In this document: one piece after another, positions 1 to 7,912 of the stretch
Position numbering within the stretch: the first letter of the stretch is position 1
Layout: each line of letters begins with the position of its first letter
Assembly (NCBI RefSeq): GCF_007679495.1
Contig: NZ_VEGP01000054.1
Span: forward strand, 1 to 40,329
Direction of reading: 5' to 3'
From: Paenibacillus sp. 32O-W
GTDB lineage: Bacteria > Bacillota > Bacilli > Paenibacillales > NBRC-103111
DNA: 40,329 bases
Notes under the pieces: model-generated
The model's database searches: none
Seen by the model: the letters and a program-made list of their open reading frames with translations, nothing else
What the model was told of the DNA's origin: nothing
Made by a program: the position numbers and the translations under genes

Positions 1-8
1 TCTACCTG

Positions 9-77
9 TACAAAATACAGTTAGACGTGCCGCTCCGCTTGCAACGATGCCTGCAGACGGTAAAATAGACGGATTTT
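9..77 (+). repeat. Dispersed repeat, copy 1
   Basis: The 60-bp core at 18-77 is identical to 129-188 and to the reverse complement of 40261-40320. The extra 9-17 flank also matches the reverse complement of 40321-40329 and its neighbours. No open frame or transposase is associated with it. A dispersed intergenic repeat family is the likely nature. Confidence 0.9.
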
Positions 78-128
78 AAGGTGGTTTCCGTTTTTCGCTC
101 CAGAGGAGCAAACTAGCTGCATGAAATC

Positions 129-195
129 CAGTTAGACGTGCCGCTCCGCTTGCAACGATGCCTGCAGACGGTAAAATAGACGGATTTTCAAGGTA
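129..195 (+). repeat. Dispersed repeat, copy 2
   Basis: Identical over 60 bp to copy 1 and in the same orientation, 51 bp after it. The tail 189-195 (CAAGGTA) is shared only with the inverted copy at the right edge. A short perfect hairpin (GCTCC-AGA-GGAGC, 97-109) sits between copies 1 and 2. Confidence 0.9.
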
Positions 196-296
196 ATTTG
201 GACGGTTATCCCTTTGACTCAGTAAAAGCAGGATGCCCCGTCTCCATCGCCAGCTCCCATCATCTATAAAAATCTATTCAAGGTCGGAGTCCATCT

Positions 297-800
297 CCGG
301 ATGTTACTGAGTGAATGGGGTATCAGCCGGAAGAACGGAGAAATGGTGTCACAGGCGTGGAAAACAGGGTAACTGAGCGAACGGGATAACATCCACAGGG
401 CGGAGAAAGGAGCTATTGGCCAGGTAAACAGGGTAACTGAGCAAACGGGATAACAGCCAAAGGGCGGAGAAAGGAGCTATTGGCCAGGTAAACAGGGTAA
501 CTGAGCAAACGGGATAACAGTCCAAAGGACGGAGAAAGAAGCTATTGGCCAGGTAAACTAGTAACTGAGTGAACGGGATAACAGTCCAAAGGATAGGGAA
601 TAGAGCTACTGGGCCGTAAACGGAGTAACTGAGCGAACGGGATATCAGCCAAAGGGCGGAGAAAGGAGCTATTGGCCAGGTAAACAGGGTAACTGAGCAA
701 ACGGGATATCAGTCCAAAGGACGGAGAAAGGATCTACTGGCCCGGTAAACGGAGTAACTGAGTGAACGGGATAACAGTCCAAAGGACGGATAACAAGGGT
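297..800 (+). repeat. Tandem repeat array, about 64-bp units
   Basis: Units begin with GTAAAC at 424, 488, 553, 616, 680 and 745, giving periods of 64, 65, 63, 64 and 65. More diverged units precede (361 and about 300), and the last unit is truncated near 795. Each unit carries GTAACTGAG, then AACGGGATA, then a CAAAGG-CGGAGAAAG segment and CTATTGGCC or CTACTGGCC. Stop codons in the units argue against coding. Unit-to-unit substitutions suggest an old array that still varies in copy number. The sequence from 800 to 932 holds nothing I recognise. Confidence 0.9.
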
Positions 801-932
801 AAGGCGCTGCGTAGTGGGTGGTCAGCACCCGGCAGTGGCCAAAACGGTTTACCTCAAGAGTTTAAGCAATATAGTAAGGGTCGCCCTAGCCTTCTGATGT
901 TTGAGAAAGGAGTCAGTATCCCGCAACTAGGG

Positions 933-1427
933 TTAAGCCTGATCGTCTTCTGAGTAGACCATACAGTAAAACTCCGCCGGTCCGGTAGGGGTGTTTCGAG
1001 TATATCTATCTGTAATAACAAAGCCGGCTTTAGAATATACCTTAATCGCGCGCTCGTTCCATACGAGCACTTCCAGATCGATTTCCTGCGAGGGCCCCCT
1101 GGAGACTGCTTCCCGAACTATTGCTTTAACAAAAGGGACCCCGAGTCCTTGGCCGCGCAGGTCGGGCCTCATTCCCAATCCGAGGCGAATGACGCCGGTC
1201 AGGGGAAAGAACTGTGCGAATCCGCACAAAACGCCGGCTTCGTCCATGACAGCCGCATACTGCTCCTTACGAATAGAGGGGTCGGCAAATTCGTTCTGTT
1301 CCTCCAGCATTTCCGTCCACGGCTTCCAGTTATATAAATCGTAAGGCGGTTCGTAAATCCAGCTGCAGATTTCCTCGCACTGCCGCAAGCTTAGCGGGGC
1401 GATATGGAATGTTGGTATTGTCTTCAT
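933..1427 (-). CDS. GNAT family N-acetyltransferase
   Basis: 164-residue protein of the GCN5-related acetyltransferase fold, which moves an acetyl group from acetyl-CoA to an amine; the substrate is not readable. The acetyl-CoA loop is the RGQGLG segment after a GLGMRPDL strand, followed by NERAIKVYSKAGF, the usual C-terminal alpha4/beta7 signature. I chose the ATG at 1427 because GGAGG lies 8 bases upstream of it; an ATG 25 codons further up has no such site. It stands alone, next to the repeat array on one side and divergent from the bmrCD-like operon on the other. It could be an antibiotic, polyamine or protein acetylase. Confidence 0.85.
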   Translation of the reverse strand: MKTIPTFHIAPLSLRQCEEICSWIYEPPYDLYNWKPWTEMLEEQNEFADPSIRKEQYAAVMDEAGVLCGFAQFFPLTGVIRLGLGMRPDLRGQGLGVPFVKAIVREAVSRGPSQEIDLEVLVWNERAIKVYSKAGFVITDRYTRNTPTGPAEFYCMVYSEDDQA

Positions 1428-1808
1428 AGGGATATCCTCCAGACCGATTTGAACCCTCCCCCATAAAAAATTACTTGTGCTGCTAGGGGGTCTTCTTTCC
1501 ATTTTATCATCGACAAACTATGCCAGGAAGGTAAAAACCAAGCTTCCGAGTATCTTTTTGTTCTGGAAATAGGGATGGAAAAAGATGGGGTTGTATTCTA
1601 CAATAACAGCATATAGCAGTTAAGTCCTATCGTCGTTGATCGATTGAACCGAAGCAGCAGCTTATCTTATAAATAAACTTCACTGTTACATTAATACTGA
1701 AGCGGATGCAAAGCGGTGGAACGTTTTGGCATTTCGTTCTTCTATCGGAGAGCGGAGGCAGGGAATAGGCTCCTTTATTTGTCATGCCCAGCTAACAAGG
1801 AGCCTTTC
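1428..1808. other. Intergenic region upstream of the bmrCD-like operon
   Basis: No gene is seen. A possible plus-strand promoter is TTGAAC at 1644-1649 and TATAAA at 1668-1673 with an 18-bp spacer. This would give a leader of about 130 bases before the small leader frame at 1809. Confidence 0.4.
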
Positions 1809-1937
1809 ATGATTAATAGATATATTTTTTCATTGTTATGGATAATGCATTTCCTTGCAATCCGAGCCAAGTGCGTTCGGTTTGCCTAAACAGGCTGCCG
1901 GCCTGGAACCTCTGCGCGAGAATGACTCCCGGGAGTC
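1767..1937 (+). promoter_or_regulatory. Candidate attenuator leader of bmrCD-like operon
   Basis: Four possible RNA hairpins can be read. (1) AGGCTCCTT 1767-1775 with AAGGAGCCT 1797-1805 would bury the AAGGAG ribosome site of the leader peptide. (2) GCCT 1884-1887 with AGGC 1892-1895 surrounds the leader stop codon. (3) CAGGC with GCCTG, just after the stop, competes with it. (4) The perfect 14-bp palindrome GACTCCCGGGAGTC at 1924-1937 is followed by a weak T-rich stretch. In B. subtilis the bmrCD operon is controlled by translation-dependent attenuation at the leader gene bmrB. The same logic is inferred here, not shown. Confidence 0.5.
1809..1889 (+). CDS. Putative 26-residue leader peptide (bmrB-like)
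   Basis: Short frame of 26 codons starting with ATG, 6 bases after a strong AAGGAG site and ending at TAA 1887-1889. The product is hydrophobic and aromatic in its first half, then basic (RAKCVR). It lies 82 bases upstream of the exporter operon, and its stop codon sits inside competing hairpins. Position and architecture match the leader gene bmrB upstream of bmrC in B. subtilis, but I cannot claim sequence similarity. It could be a chance frame; the good ribosome site makes translation plausible. Confidence 0.5.
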   Translation: MINRYIFSLLWIMHFLAIRAKCVRFA

Positions 1938-1971
1938 TTCCAACATTTTAACCAAATGAATGGGTGAACTT

Positions 1972-3747
1972 ATGCGTGTATTTATCGATTTGATGTGGTT
2001 TTTTCGCATGGAAAAAGCGAGGTACTTGGGCGGTATCTTTACGTTGATTGTGGTCAGTCTGCTTATTCTGCTTCCGCCCTATATCATCGGAGTGATGGTG
2101 GACGGGATCGCGGCCGGAACGTTGACAGGGAGTGAGATGTTCGGATGGCTCGCGCTTCTGGCCGTTATTGCCGGGTTGATGTATGTGCTGCGGTATGTCT
2201 GGAGGGTTATGATCTACGGTTCTGCTGCGAGACTCAGCCAAGTGCTGCGCAATCGGCTGTATCAGCATTTTACCGGCTTGTCTCCGCGGTTTTATCAGCA
2301 GAAAAGAACCGGTGATTTGATGGCGCATGCGACCAACGATATTTTGGCGATTGAACTGACGGCCGGGGAAGGGGTGCTGACCCTGGTCGATTCGCTTGTG
2401 ATGGGATTGACGGTCGTTGCAACGATGGCCATGTTTATCGATTGGAAGCTGACGATAGTAGCTTTGCTCCCTATGCCGTTCATTGCCTGGTCCACCAGTT
2501 ATTACGGCAATTTGCTCCATGAACGGTTTCATGCGGCACAGGCCGCCTTCTCGACCTTGAATGACAAGGTGCAGGAGAATATCTCCGGAATTCGCGTCGT
2601 CAAGGCTTTCGGTCAGGAGGAAGAGGAGAAGAAAGGGTTTAACCGCCTCTCGGAGCAAGCGGTGGAGAAAAATGTAGCGGTCGCCAAAGTGGACGCTCTA
2701 TTCGACCCGACGATTTCGCTCATTGTCGGCCTGTCGTTCTTTCTGTCCGTCGCTTATGGCGCCAAGCTGGTCGTTGGCGGCCAACTGACGCTCGGCGAGC
2801 TGACACAGTTCACCATTTATTTGGGTCACTTGATCTGGCCGATGCTGGCGATCGGATATTTATTCAATATTATGGAACGTGGGAGAGCCTCCTATGAACG
2901 GGTTCAGTCGCTGCTGAATACTAAATCCGAAGTGCAGGAGCGGGAAGGGGCATCTTCCGAATCTCCCTGCGGAGATTTGACGGTGGAGATCGACTCGTTC
3001 CGCTATCCCGGGTACTCGGAGCCGGCCCTCACCGGGATAAGCTTCCGGCTCGGGCGCGGCAAGACGCTCGGGATCGTCGGGCGCCTCGGCAGCGGCAAGT
3101 CGACGCTGCTGCGATTGCTCCTGCGGGAATTCGACCTCAACGATGGCGACATCGCCATAGGCGGGAAGTCGATCTACGACTTCCGGCTGGAGGCGCTTCG
3201 CCGTGCGATCGGTTATGTGCCGCAGGAGCACGTATTGTTCTCGGCCACGATTGCCGAGAACATCGCCTTCGGCCGGCCGGAAGCAACGGCCGAAGAGATC
3301 GAAGCGGCGGCCCGGATCGCCGCCGTGCACGATGACATCGTCCGCTTCCCCGATGGCTACGACACGGTGGTCGGGGAACGCGGCGTGACGCTGTCGGGCG
3401 GCCAGAAGCAGCGGCTGTCCATCGCCCGGGCGCTTCTGCTGCGGCCGGAGCTACTGCTGCTGGATGATGCGCTGTCCGCTGTGGATGCGCGCACCGAGAA
3501 GGCGATCATCGATTCGCTCCGCGAGGATCGCCATAACAGCACGACCCTGATCGCTGCGCATCGGCTGAGCGCCGTAGAGCGCGCGGATCTCATTCTCGTG
3601 CTGGAAGAAGGACGACTCATCGAGCAAGGAACGCATGATGAGCTGATGGCGGCTGACGGATGGTATGCACAGATGTACCGCCGCCAGCAGTTGGAATCGC
3701 TAGTGCTGCAAGGAGGTGCCGAGCATGGTCGTCCGCCGCTTGATTAA
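1972..3747 (+). CDS. bmrC: Heterodimeric multidrug ABC exporter, BmrC/YheI-like subunit
   Basis: 591-residue half transporter: an N-terminal exporter membrane domain with six helices (about 1-310), then a nucleotide-binding domain. Walker A is GRLGSGKST at 370-378, the signature LSGGQ is at about 474, and Walker B ends LLLLDD. The catalytic glutamate position (residue 499) is therefore aspartate. This degenerate site is typical of the BmrC side of BmrCD, where the partner supplies the signature of the inactive site and the glutamate of the active one. The start at 1972 is preferred over 1960 because GGTGA lies 4 bases upstream. The end overlaps the next gene by 23 bases, so the subunits are made together. 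Export of hydrophobic drugs is known for the family; the actual substrate is inferred. Confidence 0.85.
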   Translation: MRVFIDLMWFFRMEKARYLGGIFTLIVVSLLILLPPYIIGVMVDGIAAGTLTGSEMFGWLALLAVIAGLMYVLRYVWRVMIYGSAARLSQVLRNRLYQHFTGLSPRFYQQKRTGDLMAHATNDILAIELTAGEGVLTLVDSLVMGLTVVATMAMFIDWKLTIVALLPMPFIAWSTSYYGNLLHERFHAAQAAFSTLNDKVQENISGIRVVKAFGQEEEEKKGFNRLSEQAVEKNVAVAKVDALFDPTISLIVGLSFFLSVAYGAKLVVGGQLTLGELTQFTIYLGHLIWPMLAIGYLFNIMERGRASYERVQSLLNTKSEVQEREGASSESPCGDLTVEIDSFRYPGYSEPALTGISFRLGRGKTLGIVGRLGSGKSTLLRLLLREFDLNDGDIAIGGKSIYDFRLEALRRAIGYVPQEHVLFSATIAENIAFGRPEATAEEIEAAARIAAVHDDIVRFPDGYDTVVGERGVTLSGGQKQRLSIARALLLRPELLLLDDALSAVDARTEKAIIDSLREDRHNSTTLIAAHRLSAVERADLILVLEEGRLIEQGTHDELMAADGWYAQMYRRQQLESLVLQGGAEHGRPPLD

Positions 3748-5527
3748 ATATGCCAAGCCCCACCGCAAATCGCTTGCGGTCGCTTTTATACTGCTGCTGT
3801 TCGGAACTCTCGCCGATCTCGCCGGCCCGTATCTGGTGAAGATTTTCATAGACGACTATTTGGAGCCCAGATGGTTCCCGCTCGGGGCTTTGATCGGGCT
3901 GGCTGCCGGATACCTGCTCCTGCACTTGAGTTCCGTTATTTTGCAATATTTTCAGCTATTTTCCTTCCAAAAGATAGCGCTCAAGATCGTTCATCAATTG
4001 CGGTCGGATGTGTTTGGCAAAACCCAGCACCTGGGCTTGTCATTCTTCGACCGGACGGCGGCCGGAGGTTTGGTGTCCCGGATTACAAACGATACGGAAG
4101 CGGTCAAGGATTTGTATGTCAGCGTTCTGTCTACCTTCGTGCAGAATATTGTGTTTTTGCTAGGTATCTTTGCCGCCATGTTTGTGCTGGATGTCCGCCT
4201 GGCCACGATTTGTCTGCTTCTGCTTCCGGTGTTGCTGGTGCTGATGAATGTTTTCCGCCGGCTCAGCTCCAAGGTGTTTCGCGTCTCCAGGGAAAAGCTG
4301 GGACAATTGAATGCGATCCTTAACGAGTCCTTGCAGGGGATGAACATTATCCAGGCTTTGAGGCAGGAGAAAAGACTGCAAAACCGCTTCGCCAAAATTA
4401 ACGGAGAATATTATTCGGCCTCTCTTAAAAATATTCGCCTGAACGGGCTGCTGCTGCGTCCGGCGGTCGATTTGCTCCGCATCTTTGCCCTGATGCTGGT
4501 CGTTTACTTTTTCGGCAGGGAATCGTTCCACGGAGTGATTGAAATCGGGGTTTTGTACGCTTTTATTAACTATTTGGACCGTTTTTTCGAGCCGGTCAAC
4601 ATGATGATGATGCGGCTTGCTCAATTGCAGCAGGCTTTGATTGCCGGTGAGCGGGTGTTCGAGCTGCTGGACTCCGAGGAGTGGTCTCCGGGAGATCGGC
4701 CGGATCATGAAAAAAGCAAGGGTACCGAAAGCGACCGGCCGGTCATTCGGGAGGGGCGGATTGAATTCGATTCCGTCACTTTCTCTTACGACGGCAAGAC
4801 GGATGTACTCAAGAACATCTCGTTTACGGCGATGCCCGGTCAGACGGTCGCTTTGGTCGGCCATACGGGAAGCGGCAAAAGCTCGATTATCAATTTGCTG
4901 CTCAACTTTTATGCGATAAAGGGAGGAGAAATTCGCATTGACTCTGTCCCCTTGTCCCGGTATTCGAACGAAGAGCTGCGCCGGAAGATGGGGCTTGTGC
5001 TGCAGGACCCGTTCCTGTTCTCCGGGACGGTCCGGGAGAATATCAGTCTGCTGGATGGCGCCGTCAGTGATGAGGCCATCCGGGAGGCGGCCGAGCTCGT
5101 GCAGCTCGATTCGTTCATCCGCAGGCTTCCCAATGGCTATGAGGAGCCGGTCGTCGAGCGGGGGGCTACTTTGTCCAGCGGTCAGCGGCAGCTGCTTTCC
5201 TTCGCCCGGACGATGGCAAGGCAGCCGGCGATTCTGCTTCTGGACGAAGCGACTGCCCATGTCGATACGGAAACAGAGGAAGCGATCCAGGCGGCCCTGG
5301 CAAGAATGAGGGAAGGCCGCACGACGATCGCGGTAGCCCACCGGTTATCGACGATCCAGGATGCCGATTTGATCCTTGTTCTGCATCAAGGAGAGATTGT
5401 CGAGAGGGGTACGCATCAGGAGCTCATTCAGAAGAAAGGGCTATACTATACAATGTATCGGCTTCAGCAGGGAGCGACCGAGTCAGTGGAGGAACCTACG
5501 CTGTCCGGAAGCGGCCTGAACGACTGA
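3725..5527 (+). CDS. bmrD: Heterodimeric multidrug ABC exporter, BmrD/YheH-like subunit
   Basis: 600-residue half transporter with membrane domain (about 1-330) and nucleotide-binding domain. Walker A is GHTGSGKSS at about 379. The signature is LSSGQ (about 483) instead of LSGGQ, and Walker B is LLLLDE with the catalytic glutamate at about 508. It is thus the complement of the upstream subunit: normal glutamate, altered signature. AGGAGGTG lies just upstream of the ATG at 3725, inside the end of the previous gene; a GTG nine bases earlier overlaps that ribosome site. B. subtilis BmrD is somewhat longer. It forms one operon with bmrC; no terminator is visible after it. Confidence 0.85.
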   Translation: MVVRRLIKYAKPHRKSLAVAFILLLFGTLADLAGPYLVKIFIDDYLEPRWFPLGALIGLAAGYLLLHLSSVILQYFQLFSFQKIALKIVHQLRSDVFGKTQHLGLSFFDRTAAGGLVSRITNDTEAVKDLYVSVLSTFVQNIVFLLGIFAAMFVLDVRLATICLLLLPVLLVLMNVFRRLSSKVFRVSREKLGQLNAILNESLQGMNIIQALRQEKRLQNRFAKINGEYYSASLKNIRLNGLLLRPAVDLLRIFALMLVVYFFGRESFHGVIEIGVLYAFINYLDRFFEPVNMMMMRLAQLQQALIAGERVFELLDSEEWSPGDRPDHEKSKGTESDRPVIREGRIEFDSVTFSYDGKTDVLKNISFTAMPGQTVALVGHTGSGKSSIINLLLNFYAIKGGEIRIDSVPLSRYSNEELRRKMGLVLQDPFLFSGTVRENISLLDGAVSDEAIREAAELVQLDSFIRRLPNGYEEPVVERGATLSSGQRQLLSFARTMARQPAILLLDEATAHVDTETEEAIQAALARMREGRTTIAVAHRLSTIQDADLILVLHQGEIVERGTHQELIQKKGLYYTMYRLQQGATESVEEPTLSGSGLND

Positions 5528-5539
5528 AGCCGGGATGGA

Positions 5540-5569
5540 TTGTGGCGAGGCAGGAAAGACCGTTATAAT
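5540..5569 (+). promoter_or_regulatory. Promoter candidate for rhodanese gene
   Basis: A perfect -10 TATAAT at 5564-5569 with a weak -35 TTGTGG at 5540-5545, 18 bp apart, 24 bases before the rhodanese start. It suggests this gene has its own promoter even though bmrD ends only 65 bases upstream. Confidence 0.5.
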
Positions 5570-5592
5570 AAAAAGAAAAGGGATGTGAGCCG

Positions 5593-6432
5593 ATGTCCAA
5601 TCTGGTTTCTAAAGAATGGTTGCGCGAACACTTGCAGGATGACCATGTCGTTGTGGTAGATTGCCGGTTCGTGCTGGGCAATCCGGAGGCAGGAAGACGG
5701 GCTTATGAGGAAGGTCATATTCCAGGGGCTGTTTATTTCGATCTGGAGGAGGATTTGTCCGGTCCGATCAAGGAGCATGGGGGAAGGCATCCTCTGCCTG
5801 ATCTGGGAACACTCGCCCTTAAGCTCGGCGCAGCGGGGATAGACGATACGGTCCAGGTCGTCGCTTATGATGACCAGGGCGGGGCGATGGCCTCCCGATT
5901 CTGGTGGCTGCTGAAATTTATGGGACATTCGCAGGTCCGTATTCTGGATGAAAGCTTCTCTCAATGGAAAGAAGCGGGATATCCGGTCAGCCAGGAAGCA
6001 ACTGCACGGTCTGCCCGTTCTTTCGTCCCCCAAGTGCAGACTCCTATGCTTGTCAGCATGGAGGATGTGCGGGATCGTCTGGGACGGAAGGATACGGTGC
6101 TGATCGATTCCCGTGACGCACGGCGCTATCTGGGCCTGGAGGAACCATTGGACCGGGTAGCCGGACACATTCCTGGAGCACGGAATTATTTCTGGAAGGA
6201 TGCTTTGGACGAAACGGGGCGCTGGAAAGCGGGAGAAGACCAGCGTGAAAGGTTCGCGGCCCTGTCTTCGGCGGAGGAAATTATCGTTTACTGCGGGTCG
6301 GGAGTGACCGCTTGTCCTAATATATTGGCGTTGACGGAAGCGGGATTTAATCAGGTGAAGCTGTATTCCGGAAGCTGGAGCGATTGGGTCAGCTATGAAG
6401 ATAACCCGGTTGCGACGGGGGAAGAGGCTTAA
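5593..6432 (+). CDS. Two-domain sulfurtransferase (rhodanese / 3-mercaptopyruvate type)
   Basis: 279 residues with two rhodanese domains. The N-terminal one (about 1-140) begins with VVVDCRF and lacks the active cysteine. The C-terminal one carries the active loop YCGSGVTA with cysteine at 234. A CGSGVT loop is typical of SseA-type 3-mercaptopyruvate sulfurtransferases; thiosulfate sulfurtransferases usually have a different, basic loop. It moves sulfane sulfur to cyanide or thiol acceptors in the cytoplasm. A thiosulfate importer pair lies 8 kb away in this window, which may be functionally related but is not in the same operon. Confidence 0.9.
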   Translation: MSNLVSKEWLREHLQDDHVVVVDCRFVLGNPEAGRRAYEEGHIPGAVYFDLEEDLSGPIKEHGGRHPLPDLGTLALKLGAAGIDDTVQVVAYDDQGGAMASRFWWLLKFMGHSQVRILDESFSQWKEAGYPVSQEATARSARSFVPQVQTPMLVSMEDVRDRLGRKDTVLIDSRDARRYLGLEEPLDRVAGHIPGARNYFWKDALDETGRWKAGEDQRERFAALSSAEEIIVYCGSGVTACPNILALTEAGFNQVKLYSGSWSDWVSYEDNPVATGEEA

Positions 6433-6742
6433 AAAAGAGGAAACTTGAGATAAGTCTCGGGGCTGTGACAGAATACCGATAGGCGAACTGTTGCGGCTCT
6501 CTTTGGGTTCTTCTGTAAACAGCTTGCAAACAAGAGGCGTGCGACAGTGATTTATGATCATCTTTAACGGTAGATGGTCACTTGTTCAAACCGCATTGCA
6601 TATGCTAAAAATATCGTTAGAAAGACCGAGTGCTGGTAACACTAGGCCTATACAACTGGCTTGGATGGGGTATCCCTTCAAGTTGCAAAGGATCAAAAAC
6701 CCACCTTCGGCGGAACAACCTTGGGGTGGGTTTTTTGCATCC
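6433..6742. other. 310-base intergenic stretch
   Basis: Between the rhodanese and the convergent kinase gene. Apart from the terminator at its right end I see no supported gene. A small plus-strand frame from 6554 runs through the terminator and has no ribosome site. A short structured RNA here cannot be excluded. Confidence 0.4.
6696..6736. terminator. Bidirectional intrinsic terminator
   Basis: ACCCACC (6699-6705) pairs with GGTGGGT (6725-6731), followed by six T on the plus strand; on the minus strand it gives GGTGGGT followed by TTTTG. It serves the kinase gene (ends 6743, minus) and plus-strand transcripts. Its left half resembles the terminator at 7809-7846. Confidence 0.8.
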
Positions 6743-7648
6743 TTAAACTAAATCTTTCATAAGGTCCTCTAAATCGTTCAGCAAATCAGCTATCCAGGCA
6801 TCTGATCCGGGGATGGTATCCGTACCGCCGTAAACCAGCCATCTCAGAGTTTTGACCAACCAGCACACACCGCCGATTTTGACCTGCCAGTTCAGCTGTT
6901 CCATGGATAACTCTGTGCCAGCTTCTTGCAAAAAGGCGGAAAGAACATCATCCTGCGAAACGCTGCTCCAAGCCTTTGTCTCATTTATCAAACAATGCAG
7001 GTCACCCAGATGTGGGCTTAAATAAGCAAGGGACCAGTCAATCGGTAGTATACCATTGCCTTGGATCATGAGATTTTTAGCATGATAATCATGATGGACG
7101 AGTGTAAGAGGAAGGGTTCGGTACAGCTTCTCCAGATGGGAGGGCAACGTTTTCCGCAGTCTTGATAGAACGCAGGATTTGGAAAGCCGGGGCGACTCCA
7201 GCAGATCGTCCAGTAGGGTTATAAAATTTGCAGCGGATACTGTATACGAGCTAATCGTTTCACTTGGGATTTGCGCCCCCAAATTAGCCGATGCCACTTT
7301 TCGCAGTCTGGCCAATTCCCTTGCCGCTTCGAGAAAATAATAGGGGAGGGGCTGCTGCTCCAAATTTTGCCGGCCAACGTCCTCCATAATCATAACGGCA
7401 TCGGTTTCCAATTCGAGAAGGTTGAAAATGCAAGGCGCTTTTATTTGCATTGGAATGACCAATTGTCGATAGATAGCGGATTCTCTCGCCATTTCTTGCG
7501 CGGCCCATTTAATAATACTGGTTTGACCCGATTTCCATGTCGCCCTATACACTTCGGAAAGCGCCCATTTCCTTAATAAGGTCCATTCCGCTACTTCTTC
7601 CAAGCGTGGCATTATCCGGCGATAAGCTGAAAAGCATTCTGGAACCAT
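6743..7648 (-). CDS. Aminoglycoside phosphotransferase (APH)-fold kinase
   Basis: 301-residue kinase-like protein. The catalytic loop is HHDYHAKNLMI (aspartate base, asparagine metal ligand), followed by the metal-binding aspartate in PIDWSLA, as in the APH/choline kinase superfamily. The N-terminal lobe shows the lysine strand SIIKW and a hinge near MIMEDVG. The substrate could be an antibiotic, a sugar or a small alcohol; many such chromosomal proteins do not confer resistance. The ATG at 7648 follows GGGAGG by 10 bases. It stands alone, flanked by two similar terminators. Confidence 0.8.
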   Translation of the reverse strand: MVPECFSAYRRIMPRLEEVAEWTLLRKWALSEVYRATWKSGQTSIIKWAAQEMARESAIYRQLVIPMQIKAPCIFNLLELETDAVMIMEDVGRQNLEQQPLPYYFLEAARELARLRKVASANLGAQIPSETISSYTVSAANFITLLDDLLESPRLSKSCVLSRLRKTLPSHLEKLYRTLPLTLVHHDYHAKNLMIQGNGILPIDWSLAYLSPHLGDLHCLINETKAWSSVSQDDVLSAFLQEAGTELSMEQLNWQVKIGGVCWLVKTLRWLVYGGTDTIPGSDAWIADLLNDLEDLMKDLV

Positions 7649-7716
7649 CTATTTCTTCCTCCCGCTGCATAGTCATATTTATAGAGAAAATTTTTACATA
7701 ATTAACCAAGAAATTA

Positions 7717-7745
7717 TAGACTGATATTTTTCCTTTTGCTATGAT
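7717..7745 (+). promoter_or_regulatory. Promoter candidate for GNAT leader
   Basis: TAGACT at 7717-7722 and TATGAT at 7740-7745 with a 17-bp spacer. Transcription from here would give a leader of about 160 bases that contains the terminator at 7809-7846 before the acetyltransferase gene. Confidence 0.45.
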
Positions 7746-7808
7746 GTTGTATAGGGTCTTGAAAAAAATCGGGACTCCTATTTATGTCATGAGATAGAAT
7801 CAATGCTG

Positions 7809-7846
7809 CAAAACCCACCTTCGGTTCCAAGCCTTAGGGTGGGTTT
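7809..7846 (+). terminator. Terminator in GNAT leader (possible attenuator)
   Basis: AAACCCACC pairs with GGTGGGTTT, then a short T-poor tail. It is 67 bases upstream of the GNAT start and downstream of a plausible promoter, with no plus-strand gene between them. It could act as an attenuator, or as a stop for antisense transcripts. Confidence 0.6.
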
Positions 7847-7912
7847 CTAGTTTCTTCTATAAGGTTACAACTTAACGCTGAAGATTAATGTTTGGGAGAG
7901 GAGGAGAGGGCC

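Noticed and set aside
1-195. Insertion sequence ends
   Set aside because: The repeats are direct on the left and inverted only across 40 kb; no transposase gene and no target duplication can be recognised.
297-800. CRISPR array
   Set aside because: The repeated units are contiguous and similar over their whole length; there are no unique spacers and no cas genes.
762-953. 63-codon frame across the end of the tandem array
   Set aside because: It starts in a repeat unit and runs into the 3' end of the GNAT gene; no ribosome site.
4160-5341. Long minus-strand open frame within bmrD
   Set aside because: It is the antisense shadow of a well-recognised ABC gene, without a ribosome site or family likeness. 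The same holds for minus-strand frames at 1948-2658, 5563-6561 and 36651-37559.
6696-6736. T-box or other tRNA-sensing leader
   Set aside because: GGGTGGG recalls the T-box core, but no AGGGTGGNACCGCG-type sequence or specifier loop is present, and no aminoacyl-tRNA gene follows.
6554-6751. 65-codon frame before the kinase
   Set aside because: It crosses the bidirectional terminator and has no ribosome site.
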